A DNA stretch of 64,000 bases from Williamsia soli (GTDB lineage: Bacteria; Actinomycetota; Actinomycetes; Mycobacteriales; Mycobacteriaceae): positions 434,001-498,000 of the forward strand of contig NZ_JAFRDR010000004.1 of assembly GCF_017377795.1 (NCBI RefSeq). Reading direction: 5' to 3'. Under the pieces are notes generated by a model, which did no database searches, was not told the DNA's origin, and was given only the letters and a program-made list of their open reading frames with translations. Shown here piece after piece: positions 25,901-34,392 of the stretch; the stretch's first letter is position 1; each line of letters starts with the position of its first letter. Position numbers and translations under genes: made by a program.

Positions 25901-27432
25901 ACAACTCGGCATCCCCTCAGGCGGATCAATCTCTGCCGCAAGCTCTTTCCCGGGTGCACATGGTAGGAATCGGCGGCGCCGGGATGTCCGGGCTGGCCAG
26001 GATCCTGCTGGCCCGCGGCGGTCAGGTGTCGGGAAGTGACGCCAAGGAGTCACGTGGCGTCATCGATCTGCGGACCAGAGGCGCAAAGATCCACATCGGG
26101 CATGATCCGGCGGCGCTCGAGTTGCTCGACGGCGGCCCGACCGTGGTGGTGACGACACTGGCGGCGATTCCGAAGACGAATCCCGAACTGGTGGCGGCCC
26201 GTGAACGCGGTATCCCCGTGCTGCTGCGGCCTGCGGTCCTCGCGACGTTGATGGAGGGGTACACCAACCTCTTGATCGCGGGCACACACGGTAAGACGTC
26301 GACGACGTCGATGACGGTGGTCGCACTGCAGCATTGCGGCTTCAACCCGTCGTTCGCGGTCGGCGGCGAGCTCAACGAATCCGGCACGAACGCCCATCAC
26401 GGGTCGGGCGGGGTGTTCGTCGCCGAGGCCGACGAGAGCGACGGTTCGCTGCTGCAGTACGCGCCGACCGTCGCCGTGGTGACCAACGTCGAGTCCGACC
26501 ATCTCGATTACTTCGGCACCACCGACGCCTACGTCCAGGTGTTCGACGACTTCGCCGACCGTATTCGACCGGGCGGCAGCTTGATCGTGTGTCTCGACGA
26601 CCCGGGTTCGGCCGCGTTGGCGGCCAGGGTGTCGCCCCGACTGGCCGAACGTGGGGTCGCGGTGCTCGGTTACGGCGAAGGTGTGCACAGCGAACTCGCC
26701 GGTGGACTCGAGCCGATCGCGCGGTTGCTGAGCTGGCAGAGCAAGGACGGCGGCGGTGTCGCCCGCATCCGGTTCGCCGATCCGGCCGGTGACGGCATCG
26801 ACTCCACCGAGCACACCATTGCCTTGACTGTGCCAGGAAAGCACATGGCGCTCAACGCTGTTGCGGCGTTGGTGGCAGGTGTATGCGTCGGGGCGCCCGT
26901 GGTCGAGGTCATCGAAGGCCTCGAAGGTTTCGCCGGCGTGCACCGCAGATTTCAGTTGCGTGGCCGGATCGGCAGGATTCGGGTCTACGACGACTACGCC
27001 CATCACCCGACCGAGGTGCGAGCGGTCCTGACGGCCGCGCGCGACATGGTCGACGCCGACGGCGGACGTGTGGTCGCGGTGTTCCAGCCCCATCTCTATT
27101 CGCGCACCGAGACCTTCGCGACCGAGTTCGCCGCTGCGCTCGATCTGGCCGACCAGGTGATCGTCCTGGACGTCTATGGCGCCCGAGAGCAGCCCGTCCC
27201 CGGGGTCAGCGGGTTCACCATCGCCGAGAAGGTGACAAAACCGGTTGCCTTTCAACCGGATGTCTCTGCGCTACCGGATCAGGTCGCGCACCTGGTGCAA
27301 CCCGATGACGTCGTGCTGACCATCGGTGCGGGTGATGTCACCATGCAGGCACCCGAGATCGTCGATGCGTTGCGCGCGGCGTCCCGTGCACCGCGGGGTG
27401 ACGCCGATCCGTCCTCCAGGGAACGCAGATGA
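25897..27432 (+). CDS. murC: UDP-MurNAc:L-alanine ligase MurC
   Basis: A 511-residue Mur ligase attaching L-Ala to UDP-MurNAc. The N-terminal [19 protein letters not shown] motif, the P-loop [13 protein letters not shown], the [14 protein letters not shown] motif, [12 protein letters not shown] and the C-terminal [15 protein letters not shown] are all intact. The ATG overlaps the murG stop (ATGA). Its own TGA overlaps ftsQ's ATG in the same way, forming a tightly coupled murG-murC-ftsQ trio. Confidence 0.96.
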   Translation: MNNSASPQADQSLPQALSRVHMVGIGGAGMSGLARILLARGGQVSGSDAKESRGVIDLRTRGAKIHIGHDPAALELLDGGPTVVVTTLAAIPKTNPELVAARERGIPVLLRPAVLATLMEGYTNLLIAGTHGKTSTTSMTVVALQHCGFNPSFAVGGELNESGTNAHHGSGGVFVAEADESDGSLLQYAPTVAVVTNVESDHLDYFGTTDAYVQVFDDFADRIRPGGSLIVCLDDPGSAALAARVSPRLAERGVAVLGYGEGVHSELAGGLEPIARLLSWQSKDGGGVARIRFADPAGDGIDSTEHTIALTVPGKHMALNAVAALVAGVCVGAPVVEVIEGLEGFAGVHRRFQLRGRIGRIRVYDDYAHHPTEVRAVLTAARDMVDADGGRVVAVFQPHLYSRTETFATEFAAALDLADQVIVLDVYGAREQPVPGVSGFTIAEKVTKPVAFQPDVSALPDQVAHLVQPDDVVLTIGAGDVTMQAPEIVDALRAASRAPRGDADPSSRERR

Positions 27433-28385
27433 GCGATCGCCGCCGCCCTCGTGGTGGTGACGACGACCGTCGCGGCGATCGGGCCGGACGCGACCCTGCG
27501 CCCCCAGAACTCGAGCCGGCCGACCTCGAGGATGACGACCTCACGGTGCTGGCGGATCTGACGATCCCCGCCCGCGGTGCCCATCCGTACGTCGAGGGCG
27601 CCACCGCCGACGACGTCGATCACGGCAGCGACGAGGTCGGAGATGACGAGGACAGCGACGACACGGGGACGGGTTCCCGGACGCGTCGCCGGGACCGGGC
27701 CCGTGGCGGCCGCAGGCCCGCCGTGAGTGGTATGCGCTTGCTGGTGACGACCATCGTCACGATCCTGGTGGTGATCGCCGCATTCGTCGTCGCGTACTTC
27801 ACACCGCTGATGTCGGTGCGGACCATCGACGTGGCGGGCAACTCGGTGGTGCCGGCGGAAGAAATCCTTGCTGCGGCAGCCCTTTCCGAGGGGCAGCCAC
27901 TCATGCAGGTCGATACCGCCGCCGCTGCTCAGCGGGTGTCGATGATCCCTCGTATCGCCACGGTCAGGGTCAAGCGCGAATACCCCTCGACGATCACGAT
28001 CTCGGTTGTCGAAAGGGTCGCGGTGGTCTTCACCCAGCGCGACGGTCAGAAGTACCTGATGGACAGGTTGGGATTCGAGTTCGCTCAACAGGATCCGCCG
28101 CCCGGGCTCGCCGAACTGAGAACCGCGAATCCTGGTTCGGGCGATCCGTCCACACGGGCCGCGTTGACGGTGATGGGTGAGGTCCCTCCCTACGTGCGCG
28201 ATCAGATCGCCGCCATCGAGGTGGATTCCCCGGTCGATATCGTCTTGCGGCTCAAGGACAAACGCACCGTTGTCTGGGGCGACGACGAGCGAAACGCCGA
28301 GAAAGCGGAAACCCTGCGGCACGTGCTGACGCAGGAAGGCACCGAGTACAACGTGTCCAGTCCGCAGAATCCGACCTTCAAATAG
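27429..28385 (+). CDS. ftsQ: Cell division protein FtsQ
   Basis: A 318-residue bitopic division protein. A cytosolic N-terminus of about 100 residues is rich in Asp and Arg. One TM helix ([21 protein letters not shown]) precedes the POTRA domain ([33 protein letters not shown]) and the beta domain ([26 protein letters not shown]). FtsQ links FtsL and FtsB to FtsW and FtsI at the septum. The start overlaps murC's stop. The gene ends before a 205-bp gap carrying the ftsZ promoter. Confidence 0.93.
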   Translation: MSDRRRPRGGDDDRRGDRAGRDPAPPELEPADLEDDDLTVLADLTIPARGAHPYVEGATADDVDHGSDEVGDDEDSDDTGTGSRTRRRDRARGGRRPAVSGMRLLVTTIVTILVVIAAFVVAYFTPLMSVRTIDVAGNSVVPAEEILAAAALSEGQPLMQVDTAAAAQRVSMIPRIATVRVKREYPSTITISVVERVAVVFTQRDGQKYLMDRLGFEFAQQDPPPGLAELRTANPGSGDPSTRAALTVMGEVPPYVRDQIAAIEVDSPVDIVLRLKDKRTVVWGDDERNAEKAETLRHVLTQEGTEYNVSSPQNPTFK

Positions 28386-28485
28386 CCGTTTCGAGCGCAA
28401 TTCGCAGAGTTTGTGGCGACACGCCGCGGCGCTTGCTGGCTCCACCCACCAAAGATGCTTAGCGTTTCCATCAGTACGCGACTAC

Positions 28486-28514
28486 TTGACATAACTCTAA
28501 GCCTGTGGTTTAGG
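28486..28514 (+). promoter_or_regulatory. Probable ftsZ promoter
   Basis: TTGACA (28486-28491) is a perfect -35 consensus. It is followed after 17 bp by TTTAGG (28509-28514), with TAGGTT as an alternative at 19 bp. It lies about 75 bp before ftsZ in the only sizeable gap of the second half of the dcw cluster, so ftsZ can be transcribed independently of the murein genes. Confidence 0.55.
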
Positions 28515-28590
28515 TTGAGGGTTTTGCTTTCGGAGCCGTGCGCTGCAGAGCCAGCTGGTTCGGAACTAGACCAAAAGGAAGGCGAGCGCT

Positions 28591-29790
28591 ATGACGCCCC
28601 CGCACAACTACCTTGCCGTGATCAAGGTCGTCGGTATTGGCGGCGGCGGAGTCAATGCCGTCAACCGCATGATCGAACAAGGACTCAAAGGTGTCGAGTT
28701 CATCGCCATCAACACCGATGCACAGGCCCTGCTGATGAGTGATGCCGACGTCAAACTCGACGTCGGTCGTGATTCGACTCGCGGGCTCGGCGCCGGAGCC
28801 GATCCCGAGGTCGGTCGCCGCGCCGCCGAAGACGCGAAGGACGAGATCGAGGAGCTCATCAAGGGCGCCGACATGGTCTTCGTCACCGCAGGCGAGGGCG
28901 GCGGAACCGGCACCGGTGGCGCCCCCGTGGTCGCGAGTATCGCCCGGAAACTCGGGGCGCTGACCGTTGGTGTGGTCACCAGGCCGTTCTCGTTCGAGGG
29001 CAAGCGACGAGGCGGACAGGCTGAAGTCGGGATCACGTCGCTGCGCGAGTCCTGCGACACGTTGATCGTGATCCCCAACGATCGTCTCCTGCAGATGGGA
29101 GATGCGGCCGTCAGCCTCATGGATGCCTTCCGCAGCGCGGATGAGGTCCTGCTCAACGGCGTCCAGGGCATCACAGACCTGATCACCACGCCCGGGCTGA
29201 TCAACGTCGACTTCGCCGACGTCAAGGGCGTGATGAGCAACGCCGGTAGTGCGCTGATGGGCATCGGCTCCTCGCGCGGCGAGAACCGTGCGACCAAGGC
29301 GGCGGAGTCGGCCATAAACTCCCCGCTGCTCGAGGCGTCGATGGAAGGTGCCCACGGGGTCCTGATCTCCATCGCCGGTGGCAGCGATCTCGGACTGTTC
29401 GAGATCAACGAGGCCGCGACGCTGGTGCAGGAAGCCGCACATGTCGACGCCAACATCATCTTCGGAACGGTGATCGACGACAACCTCGGCGACGAGGTAC
29501 GGGTGACGGTCATCGCCGCCGGCTTCGACAGTGGGGCCCCGGCCCGAAAGCCGGTGGAGTCCGCAGCCACCGCAGCAGCCCGCACCAGTGCCGCCGCCGG
29601 CTCGGGACGCGTCGCCAACGGCAGTGCGAACGGCAAGAGCGATGCCGATCGCCGCGATCCGCTGTTCGCCCAGGTTCCCGCAGGCGATCCGTTCGCCGAC
29701 GACAGGTCGCCGCGAACGTCGTCGCGTCCCGCGCACGGGATGGACGAGGCCGATGACGAGGTGGACGTTCCGCCGTTCATGAAACGCTGA
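28591..29790 (+). CDS. ftsZ: Tubulin-like division GTPase FtsZ
   Basis: A 399-residue GTPase forming the Z ring. The start [28 protein letters not shown] is typical of actinobacteria. The GTP-binding tubulin signature GGGTGTG is at residues 103-109. The T7-loop NVDFADVK follows, and a variable linker leads to the conserved C-terminal peptide [12 protein letters not shown], which binds partners such as SepF and FtsW. An AAAAGGAAGG site precedes the ATG. A strong upstream promoter is present. Length is normal. Confidence 0.98.
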   Translation: MTPPHNYLAVIKVVGIGGGGVNAVNRMIEQGLKGVEFIAINTDAQALLMSDADVKLDVGRDSTRGLGAGADPEVGRRAAEDAKDEIEELIKGADMVFVTAGEGGGTGTGGAPVVASIARKLGALTVGVVTRPFSFEGKRRGGQAEVGITSLRESCDTLIVIPNDRLLQMGDAAVSLMDAFRSADEVLLNGVQGITDLITTPGLINVDFADVKGVMSNAGSALMGIGSSRGENRATKAAESAINSPLLEASMEGAHGVLISIAGGSDLGLFEINEAATLVQEAAHVDANIIFGTVIDDNLGDEVRVTVIAAGFDSGAPARKPVESAATAAARTSAAAGSGRVANGSANGKSDADRRDPLFAQVPAGDPFADDRSPRTSSRPAHGMDEADDEVDVPPFMKR

Positions 29791-29798
29791 GCGCTTCG

Positions 29799-30536
29799 GT
29801 GGGGTCCAGCGCCTCCGAGGGGTTTCGGGTCAGGCGAGTCGTCACCGCACGGGCGGGTGGCTACTCGACCGGACCGTTCGAGTCGTTCAATCTCGGTGAT
29901 CACGTCGGTGACGACCCGGAGGCGGTGCGCCAGAACCGGGTTCGACTCGCCGAGAAGATCGGTGTCGATCCGGCCCGCGTGGTGTGGATGGAGCAGATCC
30001 ACAGCCGCAACGTCACCAGGGTCGACGGCCCCGTTTCCGAACCTGTTCCTGCCACCGATGCACTGGTGACGACGACCAAGGATCTGGCGCTCGCCGTCTT
30101 GAGCGCAGACTGCGTGCCGCTGCTGCTGAGCGACGAAGAGGCCGGCGTGATCGCCGCTGTACACGCGGGCCGTGTCGGAGCCCGGATCGGCATCGTGCCC
30201 CGCGTACTCGAGGAGATGGAACGGGCAGGCGCCAAGGTCAGCAGGATCGGCGGATTCCTGGGTCCTGCCGCGAGCGGAGCCCAGTACGAGGTGCCTGCCG
30301 ACATGCAAGCCGACGTCGAGCGGCATCTCCCCGGTAGCGCCACCCGCACTGCCAAGGGCACCCCGGGACTCGACCTCCGGGCGGGTATCAGACGTCAACT
30401 CCTGGCCGAGGGCGTCTCGGCGGTGGCGCAGGACCCACGGTGCACGATCACCGACGTCGCACTCTTCAGTCACCGACGCGATGCGCCGACCGGCCGTATC
30501 GCGTCCGTCATCTGGATGGATACAGGCAGTGCCTGA
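29799..30536 (+). CDS. pgeF: Peptidoglycan editing factor PgeF / YfiH-type laccase-domain protein
   Basis: A 245-residue protein of the multicopper-polyphenol-oxidase-like YfiH family (Rv2149c position). Seen are the GGYSTGPFESFNLGDHVGDD N-terminal region, WMEQIHSRNV, SADCVPLLL and AAVHAGRVGARIG, which together supply His/Cys zinc-site residues. The usual HAGWRG reads HAGRVG, as I recall for mycobacterial members. E. coli YfiH/PgeF removes misincorporated Ser from UDP-MurNAc peptides; the activity here is inferred. GTG at 29799 lies 8 bp after the ftsZ stop. Confidence 0.85.
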   Translation: MGSSASEGFRVRRVVTARAGGYSTGPFESFNLGDHVGDDPEAVRQNRVRLAEKIGVDPARVVWMEQIHSRNVTRVDGPVSEPVPATDALVTTTKDLALAVLSADCVPLLLSDEEAGVIAAVHAGRVGARIGIVPRVLEEMERAGAKVSRIGGFLGPAASGAQYEVPADMQADVERHLPGSATRTAKGTPGLDLRAGIRRQLLAEGVSAVAQDPRCTITDVALFSHRRDAPTGRIASVIWMDTGSA

Positions 30537-31287
30537 TCTCGACGGAAGTGATCGTGCCGGTCGCCGCACGGAGCTCGCATCGAGACTCCGCGTTGTACGC
30601 GACCGGGTCGACGCGGCCTGCGCTGCCGCGGGGCGCGAGCCGTCCGACGTGCAACTGCTCCCGGTCACCAAGTTCTTCCCGGCATCGGACGTTGTTGCAC
30701 TCGTGGAGTCCGGGGCGGCGGAGTTCGGCGAATCACGCGAACCGGAGGCCGGCCGCAAGGCCGAGGAGGTCCGGGCCACCACTGGCCGGGGTGATCTGCG
30801 CTTTCACATGATCGGTCAACTCCAGCGGAACAAGGCGAAAACAGTTGCTCGGTGGGCTGACCGGGTGCATTCGGTGGACAGTACGAAGTTGGCGAGTGCC
30901 CTCGACCGTGCCGTTGGCGGCGCCCGTGAGGGTGGGGATCGCGACGGGACGTTGGAGGTATTGATCCAGATCAGCCTGGACGACGACGAGGCCAAGGGTC
31001 GTGGTGGGGTCATAGAGGAAGAACTGCCCGCGTTGGCCGACGACATCGAGCAGAGTGCCAACCTGCGGCTGTGCGGACTGATGGTCATCACCCCGCTGCA
31101 CGGATCGGCGGAGGCCTGGATGGCCAAGGCCGCCGGTATCCATCAGCGGTTTGTCGCCGACCATCCCGGTGCCGTCGAATTGTCGGCGGGGATGTCGGGC
31201 GACTTGGAGATCGCTGTCGAGTACGGATCGACATGCGTGCGTGTCGGTACCGCGATCATGGGCGATCGCCCAGTAATCTCGCCCTAA
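30529..31287 (+). CDS. YggS-family pyridoxal phosphate homeostasis protein
   Basis: A 252-residue TIM-barrel PLP-binding protein (Rv2148c position). The PLP lysine lies in [13 protein letters not shown]. Other family blocks are [30 protein letters not shown], and the phosphate-binding [32 protein letters not shown] at 30529 overlaps the last 8 bases of pgeF. Members control PLP and amino-acid homeostasis and have no known enzymatic reaction. It is conserved beside sepF in Gram-positive division clusters. Confidence 0.9.
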   Translation: MPDLDGSDRAGRRTELASRLRVVRDRVDAACAAAGREPSDVQLLPVTKFFPASDVVALVESGAAEFGESREPEAGRKAEEVRATTGRGDLRFHMIGQLQRNKAKTVARWADRVHSVDSTKLASALDRAVGGAREGGDRDGTLEVLIQISLDDDEAKGRGGVIEEELPALADDIEQSANLRLCGLMVITPLHGSAEAWMAKAAGIHQRFVADHPGAVELSAGMSGDLEIAVEYGSTCVRVGTAIMGDRPVISP

Positions 31288-31289
31288 CG

Positions 31290-31325
31290 GTTAGTCACAT
31301 GAGTAACACGAGCACCATGACTAAC
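31290..31325. repeat. 8-bp inverted repeat upstream of sepF
   Basis: GTTAGTCA (31290-31297) and TGACTAAC (31318-31325) are perfect complements with 20 nt between, in the gap before sepF. TAACGGTTA (31285-31293) overlaps the left arm and is itself palindromic. An alternative in-frame sepF ATG (31299) lies inside. It could be an operator. Confidence 0.35.
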
Positions 31326-31367
31326 AGGGATTGTCGAGTACCGGCCGCGGCTGAAAGAGGAAATGCG

Positions 31368-32120
31368 ATGAGCACCATCCACAAGTTCAAGGCGTACTTC
31401 GGCATGGTCCCGCCCGGTGACTACGAAGACGACTACCTGGACGATCCCGCCCCCGCGCGGGCGCGTCGCTACGACCGCGATTACCGCGACGAGGCGGACT
31501 ATCGGGACCCCGAGTACCGGGAGTACGCCGACGAGCCTGCTGCCGCGAGGCCCTTCTACCGCGACGAGGTCGAGGATCGGGACTTCCGGGAGGCCGACTT
31601 CCGCGAAGGTGAGTACGAGCGCGTTCCCGAGTACGCCTACGCCGGCGCCCGACGGCCGCAGTTCGAGGCCATCGACCGCTACGCGGCGGCTCCGGCCCGC
31701 GTCTCCGGACGCCTCGAGCCGCTGTCGTCCGCACGCCCCACCGCTTCTCGGCCTGGCCCGTCCGTCGGAGCGAGCACCCGCGGTGCGCTCGCGCTCGATT
31801 CACGCGCCGAGATCGACCGGGTCTTCGAGGAGGGCAGCCCGCTGGGCAAGATCACCACTCTGCGGCCCAGCAGCTACGCCGAGGCACGCACGATCGGCGA
31901 GCGGTTCCGTGACGGCAGCCCGGTGATCATGGACCTCGTGGAGATGACCAACGCGGACGCCAAGCGACTCGTCGACTTCGCTGCCGGTCTGGCGTTCGCG
32001 CTGCACGGCTCGTTCGACAAGGTTGCCACCAAGGTGTTCCTGCTCGCTCCGTCCGACATCGACGTCTCGCCCGAGGATCGCCGCAAGATCGCCGAGACCG
32101 GTTTCTACAACCATCAGTGA
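31368..32120 (+). CDS. sepF: Cell division protein SepF
   Basis: A 250-residue FtsZ membrane anchor. The N-terminal amphipathic membrane-targeting segment is [17 protein letters not shown] long acidic/Arg-Tyr-rich linker with repeated DY/DRDY words follows. The C-terminal SepF domain includes [29 protein letters not shown] and [23 protein letters not shown], which binds the FtsZ tail. ATG at 31368 with AGAGGA is preferred over ATG at 31299. SepF is essential for division in mycobacteria, which lack FtsA. Confidence 0.93.
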   Translation: MSTIHKFKAYFGMVPPGDYEDDYLDDPAPARARRYDRDYRDEADYRDPEYREYADEPAAARPFYRDEVEDRDFREADFREGEYERVPEYAYAGARRPQFEAIDRYAAAPARVSGRLEPLSSARPTASRPGPSVGASTRGALALDSRAEIDRVFEEGSPLGKITTLRPSSYAEARTIGERFRDGSPVIMDLVEMTNADAKRLVDFAAGLAFALHGSFDKVATKVFLLAPSDIDVSPEDRRKIAETGFYNHQ

Positions 32121-32220
32121 GATCGCCTCAACTGGTGGCCGTGGCCGTCGCTCACGGCTCTGAGCCCCGGCGCGTCCTGCCGTTTACCCATTCGCGTCCG
32201 ATTTCGGGCACAGTTGTGTC

Positions 32221-32502
32221 GTGACGATCGCGCGAGAAGTTATCTACTACATCCTCTTCATCTATTGGCTCTTGTTGTTGGGACGCCTGGTGATCGAGTT
32301 GGTGAGAACCTTCGCCAGGGAGTGGCGGCCCACGGGAGCATCCGTCGTGGTGATCGAGAGCGTGTTCACGACGACCGATCCGCCCATCAAGGCCTTGCGA
32401 AAAATACTGCCGCCGATTCCTCTGGGCCCGGTCCGGCTCGACCTGTCCCTGATGATCACCATGATCGTGGTTCTGATCGCGATGTCACTCGTCGCGCCCT
32501 GA
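32221..32502 (+). CDS. YggT-family small membrane protein
   Basis: A 93-residue protein with two hydrophobic segments (VIYYILFIYWLLLLGRLVIELV and the C-terminal LMITMIVVLIAMSLVAP). They flank the family motif TDPPIKALRKILPPIPLGPVRLDLS. It corresponds to Rv2146c, between sepF and wag31. GTG at 32221 has no clear ribosome-binding site. YggT proteins have been linked to osmotic stress and division-site organisation, but the mechanism is unknown. Confidence 0.88.
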   Translation: MTIAREVIYYILFIYWLLLLGRLVIELVRTFAREWRPTGASVVVIESVFTTTDPPIKALRKILPPIPLGPVRLDLSLMITMIVVLIAMSLVAP

Positions 32503-32663
32503 CAGCTGAGGCCCGGCCATCCCGGGCGGTCTGTGAGCGGGTGCGACTCGCCGAGACGCCGCCCAGTCGCCGGCTCCGAGATCGGCGCACTAGTATCGAG
32601 TAGGTTGATAACAAACGGGTCACAGATTTCCGGCGCGCCGCAGTAAATGGTTCGTTTCGACAG

Positions 32664-32693
32664 GAGACGGAGCCGCCGGCGGAGCTCGACCTG
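32664..32693. repeat. Intergenic dispersed repeat, copy upstream of wag31
   Basis: About 30 bp (GAGACGGAGCCGCCGGCGGA, then GCTCGACCTG) closely match the tandem repeat before ilvA at 51060-51133. The shared skeleton is GAGACG-n-AGCCG-nn-GGCGGAGCTCGACC. The centre CCGCCGGCGG is palindromic, so the element can fold. It lies in the 415-bp gene-free gap 32503-32917. Confidence 0.6.
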
Positions 32694-32790
32694 CTAACCG
32701 TTTGATTTCGACATAGCAACCACAGGGTGCGACGAACGGTTCTAGTGTGACAGGATGGACGCCAGTTACAGCCTGGATGCTGATCGTGAA

Positions 32791-32822
32791 TAATATGGCT
32801 GACCGACCCACATTGTGGGTCG
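32791..32822 (+). promoter_or_regulatory. TAATAT box and 19-bp palindrome upstream of wag31
   Basis: TAATAT (32791-32796) is a good -10 candidate in GC-rich DNA. Eight bases further, CGACCCACA-T-TGTGGGTCG (32804-32822) is a perfect 9-bp inverted repeat. It would lie at or just after the transcription start, about 95 bp before the wag31 ATG, as an operator or 5'-UTR hairpin. The rest of the 415-bp gap shows no gene. Confidence 0.5.
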
Positions 32823-32917
32823 ATCGGAACGATGATTCGTAGATCGGCGCGCAGGTGAGCCAGCACCTACACAAGTAGAAGACCAATGCTCGACACAAGG
32901 TATAAGGGGACCGACCA

Positions 32918-33736
32918 ATGCGGCTGACACCAGCTGATGTGCACAACGTCGCGTTCAGCAAACCGCCGATCGGCAAACGCGGCTACAACGAGGACGAGGT
33001 TGACCAGTTCCTCGACTTCGTCGAGGCCGAGCTGGCGCGTTTGATCGAAGAGAACTCCGACCTGAAACAGCGGGTCGAAGAGCTCGAGGGTGAGGTCGAT
33101 CAGGCCAAGAAGTCACCCACACCGGCGGCAGAGCCTGCAACGCAGACATTCGCGCAACCCGCAGCACCGGCTCCCGAGCCCGTTGCGCAAGCCGCGCCCC
33201 AGGGTGAGGACCACAGCATTCGGGCTGCCCGCGTGCTCGGCCTGGCTCAGGAGACCGCCGATCGCCTCACGAACAACGCGCGCAGCGAGTCCGAGGCAAT
33301 GGTCGCCGATGCCCGCGCTCGTGCGGATGCACTTGTCGGCGACGCCCGCTCCAAGTCGGAAGCGATGCTGAGCGACGCCCGGCAGCGTTCCGAGGCGATT
33401 TTGGCCGACTCGCAGACCCGCGCCGAGACGCAGACGCGACAGGCTCAGGAAAAGGCCGACGCCCTGCAGGCCGACGCCGAGCGCAAGCACACCGAGATCA
33501 TGGGCACGATCAACCAGCAGCGGTCAGTGCTCGAAGGTCGGATCGAACAGCTCAAGACCTTCGAACGCGAGTACCGGACCCGCCTCAAGACCTATCTGGA
33601 GTCGCAGCTCGAGGAGCTGCAGCAACGGGGCAGCGCGGCACCGGTCGACAACGCACGTGGCGGCGACGCCTTCTCCTCCGATCCGGGTAATGGTGGTTTC
33701 ACCAACTCGGGCGGTTTCAGCAAGCCTGGCAACTGA
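32918..33736 (+). CDS. wag31: Polar growth protein Wag31/DivIVA
   Basis: A 272-residue coiled-coil scaffold that marks cell poles and recruits the elongation machinery. The N-terminal DivIVA membrane-binding domain ([33 protein letters not shown]) is followed by a coiled coil and a Pro/Ala/Gln linker (residues about 68-100). A long second coiled coil is built on repeated [18 protein letters not shown]-type heptads, and the tail is Gly/Ser/Asn rich. AAGGGG precedes the ATG by 9 nt, with a TATAAG just upstream. The mycobacterial protein is phosphorylated by PknA/B in the linker; a matching Thr cannot be assigned with certainty. Confidence 0.96.
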   Translation: MRLTPADVHNVAFSKPPIGKRGYNEDEVDQFLDFVEAELARLIEENSDLKQRVEELEGEVDQAKKSPTPAAEPATQTFAQPAAPAPEPVAQAAPQGEDHSIRAARVLGLAQETADRLTNNARSESEAMVADARARADALVGDARSKSEAMLSDARQRSEAILADSQTRAETQTRQAQEKADALQADAERKHTEIMGTINQQRSVLEGRIEQLKTFEREYRTRLKTYLESQLEELQQRGSAAPVDNARGGDAFSSDPGNGGFTNSGGFSKPGN

Positions 33737-33781
33737 CCGTCGGCTGACTTCGCCGACGTTATCGACTACTAGGACACTGCT

Positions 33782-34156
33782 GTGCTGGTGCTGGCTCTGG
33801 GGGCCACCCTGGTGGGATTCGTCCTGCTGGTGGGGGCCCTCATCAGCGGTCTGTTGTGGCTCGCGATCGCCTGCATCGTTGTGTGCGTGATCGGCGTGGG
33901 GTTCTTGATCGCCGATCTGCTCGGGATCGGTCGACCTGCCGGTGAGCCGGCCCGCGAGGACACGAGTGATGACGATCGCGCTGACGAAGACGCTGATGAG
34001 GTTCGGGATCGGTCCACAGAATCGGACCTTGAGGAAGGTCCCGAATCGCCGCAGCCCGAATCCGACAACGAGGTGACCGGACGGATGCCGCGGATCTCGC
34101 GCGACGGCAGCGACGATCCGCCGACCGAAGAAATACGGTTCGACAGACCGAGTTAG
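33782..34156 (+). CDS. Small membrane protein, Rv2144c-like
   Basis: A 124-residue protein. Two hydrophobic helices (LVLALGATLVGFVLLVGALISG and LLWLAIACIVVCVIGVGFLIADLLG) make up the first half. The second half is a strongly acidic hydrophilic tail (EDTSDDDRADEDADEV). It lies 45 bp after wag31, as Rv2144c does. GTG at 33782. No function is known for the family. Confidence 0.7.
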   Translation: MLVLALGATLVGFVLLVGALISGLLWLAIACIVVCVIGVGFLIADLLGIGRPAGEPAREDTSDDDRADEDADEVRDRSTESDLEEGPESPQPESDNEVTGRMPRISRDGSDDPPTEEIRFDRPS

Positions 34157-34170
34157 ACTTGTATTTGCAT

Positions 34171-34387
34171 TGATCCGGCCATCACCGGGGAGCACCTGGA
34201 AGAACAGGGCTGCACGGCCCTCAGTAGAACCAGGCGGGTGAGGCCCGTCAACGCCTCAGACGATTGCCGGTCCGCCGGTCGATCGAGTGAGTGGCGCCCT
34301 TTCCGGCGCAAGCGGGGTGGTACCGCGGCCGACGTGAGACGTCGGTTCGTCCCCGTGCCCAGGCAGCAACGCCAGCGCACGAGGAGA
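34171..34387 (+). ncRNA. T-box riboswitch controlling ileS
   Basis: The 236-bp leader before ileS carries the invariant T-box GGTGGTACCGCGG (34316-34328), whose UGGU bulge pairs with the tRNA acceptor end. A short stem I (CCGG...CCGG around 34174-34188) exposes ATC (34181-34183), an isoleucine codon, as specifier. No T-run terminator is present. The GAGGAG ribosome-binding site (34381-34386) lies at the 3' end. This fits the translational type with ultrashort stem I described for actinobacterial ileS: uncharged tRNA-Ile would free the ribosome-binding site. Confidence 0.9.
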
Positions 34388-34392
34388 CGGCA

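Noticed and set aside
28608-30782. 724-residue open frame on the - strand opposite ftsZ
   Set aside because: It is a Ser/Arg/Pro-rich shadow of ftsZ and pgeF, without any domain.
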